From: Chitinophagaceae bacterium
GTDB lineage: Bacteria; Bacteroidota; Bacteroidia; Chitinophagales; Chitinophagaceae
Length of the DNA stretch: 64,000 nucleotides
Reading direction: 5' to 3'
NCBI GenBank assembly: GCA_016721725.1
Contig: JADKHN010000001.1
Span: 868,001-932,000 of the forward strand
In this document: piece after piece, positions 24,513 through 32,185 of the stretch
How positions within the stretch are numbered: position 1 is the first letter of the stretch
Layout of the letters: each line of letters opens with the position of its first letter
The notes under the pieces: generated by a model
Told to the model about the DNA's origin: nothing
The model's database searches: none
Seen by the model: only the letters and a program-made list of their open reading frames with translations
Translations under genes and position numbers: made by a program

Positions 24513-25083
24513 TTACCACAGATGGCCACAGATTGTTTTCTCAGATTAACACAGTTTACGACTGTATCAATCTTTGATAATTATATGAGGTTTTATATGG
24601 CTTGTTATAATATTATTCTTTTAATTCCTTTTTTTAAGTCTGTGACATTAAAATTAAGCAATAAGCCAATTTTACAACCTGAAAGTTTCAAATAAGTCAA
24701 GATCTGGGCCATGTGAACATCCGAAAAAGCCTCCACAGCCTTGATTTCAACAATAACTTTTCTCTCTACCAGCAGATCGACCCTATACCCGGCATCCATT
24801 TTTATGGTTTCATAAATGAGCGGCAACGCTTTTTCCTTTTCAGCATTCAGGCCATGTTTTCCTAGATCATAATAAAGGCATTCCTTATAAGCATTTTCCA
24901 ATAAGCCGGGTCCAAGAGAGCTGTGTACTTTATATGCTGAACTAATTATTTGACGGGTTATTTCATTAATACCTTCCATGATAGCCTATTTTATATGCAT
25001 GCAAAATAGTAGAGCCATGCAAAATAGTAAGGTGAAAAAAACCGTGTTAATCTGAGAAAATAATCCGTGTAATCTGTGGTTAA
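24513..25083. mobile_element. 571-bp element with 42-bp inverted repeats carrying a GxxExxY gene
   Basis: Left end 24513-24554 and right end 25042-25083 are inverted copies over 42 bases (both contain ACCACAGAT..., TTTTCTCAGATTAACAC) with a few mismatches. Between them lies one gene on the minus strand and a pair of 14-base direct repeats (CATGCAAAATAGTA at 24998-25011 and 25016-25029). The element ends 3 bases before the kdsB stop codon and starts 11 bases upstream of kdnB. The arms belong to the same family as the solo palindromes at 22715-22829. No target duplication is obvious. Mobility is inferred from structure. Confidence 0.7.
24605..24979 (-). CDS. GxxExxY protein (PD-(D/E)XK nuclease-like)
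   Basis: 124 residues. It has the name-giving motif GLLENAY (Gly-x-x-Glu-x-x-Tyr) within GPGLLENAYKECLYYDL and a nuclease-like core GYRVDLLVERKVIVEIKAVEAF, in which Asp and the ExK pair match the PD-(D/E)XK active site, then VHMAQILTYLKLSG. The C-terminus KGIKRIIL is usual for the family. The members' function is not proven. Base composition is more AT-rich than the neighbours, and the gene sits inside 42-bp inverted repeats, both signs of a recent arrival. ATG 24979 gives the usual start MEGINEITRQIISSAYKVH. Confidence 0.92.
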   Translation of the reverse strand: MEGINEITRQIISSAYKVHSSLGPGLLENAYKECLYYDLGKHGLNAEKEKALPLIYETIKMDAGYRVDLLVERKVIVEIKAVEAFSDVHMAQILTYLKLSGCKIGLLLNFNVTDLKKGIKRIIL

Positions 25084-25086
25084 AAA

Positions 25087-25803
25087 TCACAACAGCTTCG
25101 CTGCCCTCTCCAGATCCTCGGGCGTGTCGATCTCGATACCCATATATTCGGTCTCGATCATTTTGAGGGGAACTCCGTATTCCAGATAACGCAGGCATTC
25201 GATCTTTTCAGCGGCTTCGAGGGGAGTGACGGGCCAGGAGGTGAAATTCAATAAGGCCTGTTTACGAAAGGCGTATACGCCGATGTGTTCGTAGTAAACC
25301 GGAGTTACATTTTTGTCGCGGTGGTAAGGGATGGGACTGCGGCTGAAGAATAAAGCATTGTTGTTCCTGTCTACCGCCACTTTTACATAATTGGGATCCT
25401 GGATGAATTTTTCTTCCTTCAGCACCTGCATCAGCGAAGCCACCTGAACGCTTTCATCGGTGAAGACGGATAACAGTTTTTCCAGGGGTTCTTTTTGTAC
25501 AAAGGGCTCGTCGCCCTGTACATTCACCACGATGTCCACCTCCATACCGGCAACGGCTTCTGCAATGCGATCGCTTCCGCTTTCGTGTTCCCGGATGCTC
25601 ATCAGCGCCGTTCCGCCATGACCGGTTATCTCGTCAAAGATGACCGGGCTGTCAGTGACCACCACCACTTCATCAAAAAGACCGGTGGCCAGGGTATTGT
25701 CGTAAGTATGCCGGATCACGGTCTTGTTGCCCAGCACCTGCATCAGTTTGGCGGGAAAACGGGTGGCCGCATAGCGTGCCGGGATCATGGCGATCTTTTT
25801 CAT
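25087..25803 (-). CDS. kdsB: 3-deoxy-manno-octulosonate cytidylyltransferase
   Basis: 238 residues. The start MKKIAMIPARYAATRFPAKL is the CMP-Kdo synthetase signature, followed by VVVVTDSPVIF, REHESGSDRIAEA, VVNVQGDEPFV, LFFSRSPIPYHRD, HIGVYAFRKQALLNF and PLEAAEKIECLRYLEYG. It activates Kdo (or, with KdnB/KdnA present, 8-amino-Kdo) as the CMP sugar for lipid A decoration in the cytoplasm. It is upstream of kdnB on the same strand, separated by the GxxExxY element, so the pair may once have been directly adjacent. Confidence 0.95.
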   Translation of the reverse strand: MKKIAMIPARYAATRFPAKLMQVLGNKTVIRHTYDNTLATGLFDEVVVVTDSPVIFDEITGHGGTALMSIREHESGSDRIAEAVAGMEVDIVVNVQGDEPFVQKEPLEKLLSVFTDESVQVASLMQVLKEEKFIQDPNYVKVAVDRNNNALFFSRSPIPYHRDKNVTPVYYEHIGVYAFRKQALLNFTSWPVTPLEAAEKIECLRYLEYGVPLKMIETEYMGIEIDTPEDLERAAKLL

Positions 25804-25828
25804 GACCCAAAGTAAACGAAATAATTTT

Positions 25829-26395
25829 TTATACGCCTGCAGACCAGGAGATCACCGCCTGGTTATTGAGCATGAACAGTTCAAAGTCGGTGACAATGCC
25901 CTCTTCCGCATAGATCTTTATCCTCCTGACGGGGGCCGGAATGATCATACTGTCCTTGTCCTTTTCCACTTCGATCGTTCTGCTGCCTTCTGCGGTCTTT
26001 GTTTTGGATCCGCGATCCGGGAACGGGTCTTTTTCGCCGATGAGGTTGGGATATTGTTTCAGCAGGCGAAGCAGCAGGAAAGCCTGTTCGATCGAAAACT
26101 CGGGCAGGATATAGACCTCGGAACCGCTTTCGTATTCCCGGCTCTCGTGCCATTCCATTCCGTTCTTATATAATTGCTTGGTCAGCGAAGATTCCCCCAT
26201 TTCCGCCAGGTCCGGTTTTGAATTCTTGATGACCAGTGGTTTACCAACCGCTGATGAAACCTGGGCGAAATAATCTTTCAAATTGGCGACGCCTTCTTTC
26301 GGAGGCGGTAACGGCATGGTATAAGCGCTGGCGATATAACCGGTCTTGTTCTTATAGCTCACTTTCAGCCAGGATCCGCTCATGCCTTCCAGCAC
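25829..26395 (-). CDS. SH3-domain protein, C-terminal part after a frameshift
   Basis: 188 residues in this frame. It begins in the second half of a bacterial SH3 domain (MSGSWLKVSYKNKTGYIASAY, the classic W.kV...G.TGWV pattern) and continues with about 150 residues of unknown beta-rich sequence (VANLKDYFAQVSSAVG, YILPEFSIEQAFLLLRLL, PVRRIKIYAEEGIVTDFELFM). The codons before the nominal start (KPVVLEG) already belong to the SH3 fold, so the real start is in the upstream fragment. Restoring one base near 26404-26407 gives one secreted protein of about 252 residues, 25829-26589. Confidence 0.75.
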   Translation of the reverse strand: MLEGMSGSWLKVSYKNKTGYIASAYTMPLPPPKEGVANLKDYFAQVSSAVGKPLVIKNSKPDLAEMGESSLTKQLYKNGMEWHESREYESGSEVYILPEFSIEQAFLLLRLLKQYPNLIGEKDPFPDRGSKTKTAEGSRTIEVEKDKDSMIIPAPVRRIKIYAEEGIVTDFELFMLNNQAVISWSAGV

Positions 26396-26589
26396 AACCG
26401 GTTTCTCTCACCCTCATCCGTCACCGTTACCAATTTTTCTCCATAGGGGATCTTATCGAGCACTTTCCCATTGACGCCGGGTTGTTCCCTTAAGCTGAGA
26501 CCCGCTTTGGACGCATTGTAATAACCGTATTGGGCTTGTGAACCTGCTGAAAAAGAAACGAACATGAGGAAGAGGGCGATCGTTCGCAT
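26380..26589 (-). pseudogene. N-terminal signal peptide and first SH3 half, frame-broken
   Basis: From ATG 26589 the product starts MRTIALFLMFVSFSAGSQAQ, a signal peptide, then the first half of an SH3b domain (LSLREQPGVNGKVLDKIPYG..LVTVTDEGE). It then drifts into RNRLCWKA and stops. One extra A in the short A run (minus strand GAGAAACC) rejoins it to the downstream frame as EGERKPVVLEGMSG. The longer start at 26682 would overlap the DUF2007 gene and lacks support. Confidence 0.75.
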
Positions 26590-26599
26590 GGGCAATGGT

Positions 26600-27007
26600 T
26601 TATAATGATGAAGGAATTTCGTCAACTTTTCCTCCGCAACCCTGGCAGCGATAATATTTCTGGTGGAGTTCTTCCTGGCCATAGGCGACCAGGTTTTTCA
26701 TTCGTCCCCAGAAGCTATCGGGCCTATCGGTTTTTTCCTCCACCACCAGCGAACAGCTCTTGCAAAACGGGCAGGGGATCTCTTTGAGGTATTCGTTCTC
26801 GGCCTCTGTGATCAAAACACCTGCAGCGGGGAAATCATGTGCAGACACCATCAGTTTGATACCGCCCACAGCCGGGTTCAGCAGCGGGTCCACCGTCACG
26901 ATGTATTCATCTTTCAAATGGCAATCGATCTCGTTTTCCTGCAACATGCCCAGCGTCATGTTGGCCAGCAGGTAATTATCGTAAGTGGCGATCTGTTTAT
27001 ATTCCAT
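26600..27007 (-). CDS. DUF2007-type protein with C-terminal zinc ribbon
   Basis: 135 residues. Residues 1-70 match the DUF2007 fold, a ferredoxin-like, PII-related domain (IATYDNYLLANMTLGMLQENEIDCHLKDE, of which the part LLANMTLGMLQENEI is most typical, then VGGIKLMVSAHDFPAA). The C-terminal half has two Cys pairs, CPFCKSC and YRCQGCGGKVDE, which would form a zinc ribbon. The family is called putative signal-transducing but has no proven role. It lies 10 bases upstream of the SH3 protein and may be co-transcribed with it. Confidence 0.82.
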   Translation of the reverse strand: MEYKQIATYDNYLLANMTLGMLQENEIDCHLKDEYIVTVDPLLNPAVGGIKLMVSAHDFPAAGVLITEAENEYLKEIPCPFCKSCSLVVEEKTDRPDSFWGRMKNLVAYGQEELHQKYYRCQGCGGKVDEIPSSL

Positions 27008-27054
27008 GAACGGACTTGAATGACGAGGGGATCATCATAAAAGGTTCGTTTGAT

Positions 27055-27960
27055 TTATTGTTTTCCGTCGATGATCAGGGGGGTGTTTCCTTTGCCCATC
27101 ACGATCACTTTGGCATTGCTGCTCAGGGCCAGCTCCTTCATCGCCTTGATCTGTTCGTATTGTAACTGCTGGTCGGTGAGTCCGGTATTAATGATCCGCT
27201 GGTAATCGGCGATACCCTGTGCTTCCACGCGTTTGCGTTCGGCTTCCTGTTTTTCTTTTTGCAGCACGAACTCCATTTTCTTCGCGTCCTGTTCGGCGTT
27301 GATCTTCGACTCGATGGAGGCTTTCACAGAATTGGGCAGCGTGATATTCCGGACGAGGAGCTGTTCCAGCATCAGTCCGCGTTTTTTAAAATCATCTTCG
27401 ATACTGCGGTAGATGCGTTGTTGAAACTCATCCCGCTTACTGCCGAAGAGATCGACCGCCTGGTAATAAACGGCGTTGTCCCGGATCTTGGTCCGGGTGA
27501 TGGGCCGAACGATCTTGTCGGTGAAATCGCTTCCGGTCTCCCTTAATAATTTCGGCGCATCGGATCCTACTACCCGGTAGAGTACCGTAAGGTCGATCGT
27601 CACTTCCAGTCCGTCGCTGGTCAGTACACGAATGGCATCATCTCCTGCCTTATGGCCCTCATCATTCACCCCGCTCATGGTGTAGTTCTGTGTTTTCACA
27701 TCCACTTTCTTTATTTCGAGCAGGGGGTTCACGAAATGCAGGCCGCTGCTGAGTACATCATTCTGTACGCTTCCGAACAGGATCTTCACCCCGATCTCAC
27801 CCGGATTGATCTGTACGATGCAGGATGAAACGATACCGAGTACGATGAAAAGGAAACCCAGGGACCTTCCGGCATTTTTGAAACGGGCGAGGTTCGGATT
27901 TTTTCTGATGACGACAGCCACTACCACGAGGAGGAGGATGCCAAGGATCACTAAGAGCAT
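27055..27960 (-). CDS. prohibitin-family SPFH membrane protein
   Basis: 301 residues. Two hydrophobic segments at residues 1-19 (LLVILGILLLVVVAVVI) and about 34-50 (LGFLFIVLGIVSSCIVQ) precede the SPFH/Band 7 domain: INPGEIGVKILFGSV, SGLHFVNPLLEI, TSDGLEVTIDLTVLYRV and the ER-rich coiled helix AEQDAKKMEFVLQKEKQEAERKR (only its middle, KMEFVLQKEKQEAERK, is typical of the family). Prohibitins form large membrane rings and often scaffold proteases such as FtsH; FtsH is not next to it here. Separate from dnaN by a repeat-rich gap. Confidence 0.9.
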   Translation of the reverse strand: MLLVILGILLLVVVAVVIRKNPNLARFKNAGRSLGFLFIVLGIVSSCIVQINPGEIGVKILFGSVQNDVLSSGLHFVNPLLEIKKVDVKTQNYTMSGVNDEGHKAGDDAIRVLTSDGLEVTIDLTVLYRVVGSDAPKLLRETGSDFTDKIVRPITRTKIRDNAVYYQAVDLFGSKRDEFQQRIYRSIEDDFKKRGLMLEQLLVRNITLPNSVKASIESKINAEQDAKKMEFVLQKEKQEAERKRVEAQGIADYQRIINTGLTDQQLQYEQIKAMKELALSSNAKVIVMGKGNTPLIIDGKQ

Positions 27961-27989
27961 GGGAAGAGATTTAGACTTCTAAGTTCATC

Positions 27990-28150
27990 AAAAAAAAGGA
28001 GACGGGGGTGAATCGTTTTACACAGATTGGCCCCCACTAAATCTCCCCCGTGGGGGAGACTTCAGGGAGTAAAATTCTTTTAAAGAGTATTTCTATTTTG
28101 TAGAGTCCTAAAACCCTCCCCTACGGGGTCCCGATAGCTACGGGATGGAG
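27990..28150. repeat. CTCCCCC..GGGGGAGACTT-type repeats between prohibitin and dnaN
   Basis: CTCCCCCGTGGGGGAG (about 28042-28057) is a hairpin, and CCCTCCCCTACGGGGTCCCGATAGCTACGGGATGGAGGG (arms CCCTCC and GGAGGG, 28112-28150) forms a larger one containing a damaged copy of the CCCGATAGCTATCGGG palindrome. They may also act as a weak terminator for dnaN. Confidence 0.7.
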
Positions 28151-28157
28151 GGGGCCT

Positions 28158-29273
28158 CTAACTATTCAACATCAGCGGCATCACCAGCATCAGCAGTTCT
28201 TCATTCTCCTCCTGCTCGGTGGGTTTGATGATACCGGCCTTGGTAGGGGTGCTGAGTTCCATATTGATGTCGCCGGTATCGGCGCCGCCCAGCATTTCGA
28301 TGAGGAAACGGGCGTTGAAGGCGATCTGCAGGTCCTCGCCGTCGTACTGGCAGGACATGCGCTCATTTCCTTCAAAGCTGAAATCCACATCCTGTGCGGC
28401 CAGTTGCAGTTCGCTGCCGCTGATGCTCAGCGCCACCTGGTTGGTGCTTTTATTACTGAAGACGCTGACCCGGCGCAAAGCGTTCTGAAAATCGTGCTTG
28501 TTCACGGTCATCTTGTAGGGATTGTCGGTCGGGATCACGACTTTATAATCCGGGAAACGGGCGTCAATGAGGCGGCAGACCAGTTCGGTACCGCCATGCA
28601 CCACGAAGAGGTGATTGCTGTTATAACTGATATTCAGTTCGTCCTCGTTATCGGGCAGGGCGCTTTTTAACAGGTTGAGGGGCTTTTTAGGCACGATGAA
28701 ACTATCCTTCTTTGGGCAAGTGACATCCTTGCGCGTATACCGGACCAGTCGATGGGCGTCGGTGGCCACGAAAGTGATCGATTTCTTATCCAGCTCAAAA
28801 TAGACGCCGGTCATGGCCGGGCGAAGATCGTCGTTGCTCACCGCGAACAGTGATTTGTTGATGGCCGTCACCAGCGCCGAGGAACTCATGGTAAAGGAGT
28901 TGGCATCGTCGGCGGCGGGCTCCTTGGGGAAATTATCGGGGTTTTCGCCCATCACTTTATATTTACCATTGTCGCTGGTGATCTCTACGGCAAAATTCTT
29001 GTCGATGTTGAAGGTGAGGGGCTGCTCGGCGATATTCTTCAGGGAATCGAGCAAGATCTTGGCCGGGATACAAACCCTGCCGCTGTCCTTGGCTTCGATA
29101 TCCATGTGAACTTTCATCACCGTCTCCAGGTCGGTGGCCACAACGGTGAGCCTGTTCTTCTCGATCTCAAACAGGAAATCCTCCAGGATGGGCAGTACGG
29201 TATTGGCGTTGATCACACCGCTGATCTGTTGCAGTTGTTTGAGTAAGGCCGAAGAAGAAACGATAAACTTCAT
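28158..29273 (-). CDS. dnaN: DNA polymerase III beta subunit (sliding clamp)
   Basis: 371 residues, the usual clamp length, with three similar domains. Typical parts: MKFIVSSSALLKQLQQ, VVATDLETVMKV, MTGVYFELDKKSITFVATD, AHRLVRYTRK, LPDNEDELNISY and, near the C-terminus, the MLVMPLML end that matches the conserved clamp ending with hydrophobic M-P-x-[RM]. The clamp encircles DNA and holds polymerase III and repair enzymes. ATG 29273 is preferred over 29294; it fits both the conserved N-terminus and a good promoter 18 bases upstream. dnaA is not nearby, as is common in Bacteroidota. Confidence 0.95.
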   Translation of the reverse strand: MKFIVSSSALLKQLQQISGVINANTVLPILEDFLFEIEKNRLTVVATDLETVMKVHMDIEAKDSGRVCIPAKILLDSLKNIAEQPLTFNIDKNFAVEITSDNGKYKVMGENPDNFPKEPAADDANSFTMSSSALVTAINKSLFAVSNDDLRPAMTGVYFELDKKSITFVATDAHRLVRYTRKDVTCPKKDSFIVPKKPLNLLKSALPDNEDELNISYNSNHLFVVHGGTELVCRLIDARFPDYKVVIPTDNPYKMTVNKHDFQNALRRVSVFSNKSTNQVALSISGSELQLAAQDVDFSFEGNERMSCQYDGEDLQIAFNARFLIEMLGGADTGDINMELSTPTKAGIIKPTEQEENEELLMLVMPLMLNS

Positions 29274-29291
29274 AATACGATCTTTAGTTGG

Positions 29292-29299
29292 CAAATATA
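29292..29299 (-). promoter_or_regulatory. -7 box of the dnaN promoter
   Basis: The minus strand reads TATATTTG here, a perfect TAnnTTTG box; a T-rich stretch (ATTTTTAA) lies at the place of the -33 box. Transcription would begin about 12 bases before the dnaN ATG. Confidence 0.5.
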
Positions 29300-29369
29300 A
29301 AATTAACGGGGTTAAAAATACGGGGTATTTACCAACAATTCTGTTTAAATTTTGACCCCCGGATTAATG

Positions 29370-29516
29370 TACAACAGGCAACAGGCAATAGGCAATGGAC
29401 AATGCGTAAAAGGCAAAAGACAAATGAACAGGCCCCGGAAATAAAGACCCCTTGCCAATTGCCTGTTGCCAATTGCTATTTGCCCTTGTCTATTACTAAT
29501 TTCCTTAACTTAGTTT
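29370..29516. repeat. GGCAATAGGCAAT-type inverted repeat
   Basis: CAGGCAACAGGCAATAGGCA (29377-29396) is inverted in TTGCCAATTGCCTGTTGCCAAT (29453-29474), separated by 56 bases. It belongs to the wide class of interspersed palindromes seen throughout the window and fills the gap between dnaN and the next gene. Confidence 0.75.
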
Positions 29517-29532
29517 CACTAATTCGCAAAGC

Positions 29533-30849
29533 ATGTTTGATAAACTCTTCGGATGGGGGAAAAAACCCGCCGCCTCCGATCCCGAGATACCCTTCGGCCG
29601 CTACAGCGACAACAATAAGACGGTGGAGAAGACCAACCGGTGGACCGATGCGGATAATCTCTACAAGGAAAAAAAATACCACGAAAGCATCGACGCTTTT
29701 TTTGATTACCTGCGGGATGAGAACGCCGATAATGTACAGCTGGAAAGGAACGGCGCCGAATTCAAATTCCGTATTTACCAGGGTTCAAAGATCGTCAGGG
29801 GAAGCGGTGATGCGGAACACCTGAGGGCCGAAGTGAGCCTGGCCAAAATGCCCCAGCCTTCCGTACCGGTGATGCGAAGGCTGCTGGAGCAGAACTTCAC
29901 GCTTTATTACAACCGCTATGCCCTGGACGGGGAACGTCTTTGTATGCGCTTCGACAGCGACATCCATACCGCCAACCCCAATAAGCTCTATTATGCGCTG
30001 AAAGAACTGGCCACCAAGGCCGATAAGCAGGACGACCTGCTGGTGCAGGACTTCAGTTCGCTGGAAAGCCTCGATACCGAACATATCGGCGAAGTGCCCG
30101 AAGCGGAGCGGGAGACCAAGTACGCCTTCCTTCAGAAATGGATCAGTGAGACCCTGCAGGAAGTGCAATCGCTGGACAAGGAAAAGTTCAGCGGCGGCAT
30201 CGCCTATCTTTTGCTGACACTGGCTTTCCGGATCGACTATCTCCTTTGCCCCGAAGGAAAGCTGCAATCCGAACTGGAAAAGATCCCCGTCCTGTATTTC
30301 ACCAAGGATGAACGCCCCGCACAGGTCAAGAACGAAGAGATGATCAGCGCCTTTGAGAAATTACTGGCGCTCCCGCGGGAAACCGTCTTCAAGAACCTGT
30401 TCCGCAGTAAAAGCAGCTTCGCCATCGTGGCGCCACAGCCGCATAAGACCATCGCCGATGCGATATACGCCGCCAACAACAACATGATCTGGTACCGGGA
30501 TAATAATTATCATCACATCGCCCGGCAGATCTGTGAATACGGCATTGCCTATTGCCAGTATTCCTACAGTCTTCCCAAACCCTTATCTGAATTATTCCTG
30601 CTGCTGATGAAAGTGAATTATGCGGATTATTTCACCTCCCTGGGATATGCCGACCGGTACTATGACGATACGGCCAACAAGTTCAACGATGCAGGGATCA
30701 TCGAAAGGATCAACCATATCCAGCAGGCCTGGAAAAAGAAATACAACCAGTTCGAGTTCAAGACTGCCAACCTGCGTTTCGACAGCCTGCTCAACTTTAA
30801 CCACAGCTTCACCGCTGAATTGGAACAGTTAAACTTCGACAGCAAATGA
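29533..30849 (+). CDS. unknown cytoplasmic protein with YbjN-like domain, coupled to the protease gene
   Basis: 438 residues, no signal peptide (MFDKLFGWGKKPAASDPEIP). Residues 45-150 contain a YbjN / type III chaperone-like domain: an FKFRIYQGSKIVRG strand pair, then EVSLAKMPQPSVPVMRRLLEQNFTLYY split by a turn, and LDGERLCMRFDSDI. The rest is alpha-helical (EKFSGGIAYLLLTLAFRIDYL, ARQICEYGIAYCQYSYSL) without a recognisable catalytic motif. The stop overlaps the start of the next gene by four bases (ATGA, 30846-30849), so the two products are made together. The downstream protease ends in a domain with the same pattern, which suggests both bind the same partner. Function unknown; no named family recognised for the C-terminal part. 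Confidence 0.8.
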   Translation: MFDKLFGWGKKPAASDPEIPFGRYSDNNKTVEKTNRWTDADNLYKEKKYHESIDAFFDYLRDENADNVQLERNGAEFKFRIYQGSKIVRGSGDAEHLRAEVSLAKMPQPSVPVMRRLLEQNFTLYYNRYALDGERLCMRFDSDIHTANPNKLYYALKELATKADKQDDLLVQDFSSLESLDTEHIGEVPEAERETKYAFLQKWISETLQEVQSLDKEKFSGGIAYLLLTLAFRIDYLLCPEGKLQSELEKIPVLYFTKDERPAQVKNEEMISAFEKLLALPRETVFKNLFRSKSSFAIVAPQPHKTIADAIYAANNNMIWYRDNNYHHIARQICEYGIAYCQYSYSLPKPLSELFLLLMKVNYADYFTSLGYADRYYDDTANKFNDAGIIERINHIQQAWKKKYNQFEFKTANLRFDSLLNFNHSFTAELEQLNFDSK

Positions 30850-31946
30850 CCAGCCCGCAGATCATCGATAAATACCAGAACGCCATCATCCAGATCGCAA
30901 CACAAAGCGGTACCGGAAGCGGCTTTTACCTGAAGGAGTTCGATCTCATCGTGACCAACAATCATGTGGTGGACAATGCCACGGAAGTGACGATCCAGGG
31001 AAAGGTATTTCCCAAATCGCTGAGCCGGGTCTGGTACACCGACCGCAAACATGACCTGGCTTTTCTCCAGCCCCCGCCCCAAGGCGAACTGGCCGAGGTG
31101 AAACTGGGCGTTTATGAAGAGATGAAGGATGGGGATGAAGTGGTGGCGATCGGCCATCCTTTCGGTTTGAACTATACGGCCACCCAGGGCGTGATCAGCA
31201 AGGTGGACCGTATCCGGGACGGGTTGAAATACATCCAGATCGATGCGGCCATCAATCCCGGTAACAGCGGGGGTCCCCTGGTGAATGAAAGGGGTGAAGT
31301 GATCGGGGTCAATTCATTCATCATCCGCGGCGGCGATAACCTGGGCTTTGCCCTGCCGGTCAGTTATTTACGGACCGCCCTGCAATTGTACCTGCCCAAT
31401 AAGGGAAATGCAGGTACCCGCTGCGCTTCCTGCGATTACCTGGTCACCCTGGCCAATATCGATTCGGGCAAATATTGCCCCAGTTGCGGCACGGAAGTAA
31501 AACTGCCTGAACTACCCGAAAAAGAAGCCGAACCCATTGGTGTGGCGAAGACGATCGAAACGATCCTGAAAGAACTCGGTAAAGACATCAAGCTGGCCCG
31601 TAACGGACTCAACAACTGGGAAGTGGAAGAAGGCAGCGCCCGGATCAAGATCGCCTATAACCCGGATAATTTTTTCATCGCCGGCGACGCCTTTTTATGT
31701 CAAATGCCTTCCGATGCGACACAGATAAAACCCCTGTATCGTTTCCTGCTCGAAGAGAATTACCGTCTCAACGGACTGGTGTTGAGCTGCAGCGGACAGA
31801 ACATCGTACTCTCCTGTATCATGTACGATATGGACATGACCATTGAAAGCGGAAAGGCGCAGTTTCAGAAACTGTTCAAGATGGCCGATGAATACGACGA
31901 CCGTTTGAAAAGGGAATTCCATTGTCTGGACCGGTTGATCGAGTAA
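30846..31946 (+). CDS. cytoplasmic trypsin-like serine protease with zinc ribbon and YbjN-like domain
   Basis: 366 residues. Residues 1-185 are a chymotrypsin-fold protease of the DegP/HtrA type with all three catalytic residues in place: His in VTNNHVVDNA, Asp in RKHDLAFL and Ser in NPGNSGGPLV. No signal peptide or PDZ domain is present, so it should stay in the cytoplasm, unlike HtrA. A zinc ribbon follows (TRCASCDYL...GKYCPSCGTEV, about residues 195-218), then a C-terminal YbjN-like domain (FLCQMPSDATQIKPLYRFLLEEN with the LLEENYRLNG turn). It overlaps the upstream gene by ATGA. A processing or quality-control role on a shared client is inferred. Confidence 0.83.
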   Translation: MTSPQIIDKYQNAIIQIATQSGTGSGFYLKEFDLIVTNNHVVDNATEVTIQGKVFPKSLSRVWYTDRKHDLAFLQPPPQGELAEVKLGVYEEMKDGDEVVAIGHPFGLNYTATQGVISKVDRIRDGLKYIQIDAAINPGNSGGPLVNERGEVIGVNSFIIRGGDNLGFALPVSYLRTALQLYLPNKGNAGTRCASCDYLVTLANIDSGKYCPSCGTEVKLPELPEKEAEPIGVAKTIETILKELGKDIKLARNGLNNWEVEEGSARIKIAYNPDNFFIAGDAFLCQMPSDATQIKPLYRFLLEENYRLNGLVLSCSGQNIVLSCIMYDMDMTIESGKAQFQKLFKMADEYDDRLKREFHCLDRLIE

Positions 31947-31994
31947 AAGAACAATCCCTTCATCCCGATAGCTATCAATACCCCCGGTGGCAGC

Positions 31995-32054
31995 ATTCTC
32001 CGTATTGGGGGGATTGCTTTCCCGATAGCTATCGGGATGCCTCCTCGCAATGAC
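31995..32054. repeat. 60-bp repeat, identical inverted copy at 62513-62572
   Basis: These 60 bases are the exact reverse complement of 62513-62572. The unit has a GTCATTGCGAGGAGGC end, the palindrome CCCGATAGCTATCGGG in the middle and CAATCCCCCCAATACGGAG at the other end. A further partial copy (AATCCCTTCATCCCGATAGC) lies just upstream near 31954-31976, and a half of the ACCACAAAG family follows at 32096-32113. Confidence 0.95.
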
Positions 32055-32185
32055 GTTAAAAGGATTTTCCCTTTGTGCTCTCCGTGTAAAAACTTTGTGA
32101 CCTTTGTGGTAAAAAACCTGCCACAGGCCGACAAGCCGCAGGCCAAAAGACATAATCAGCGATCCTTTATTTATATTTATATGCT

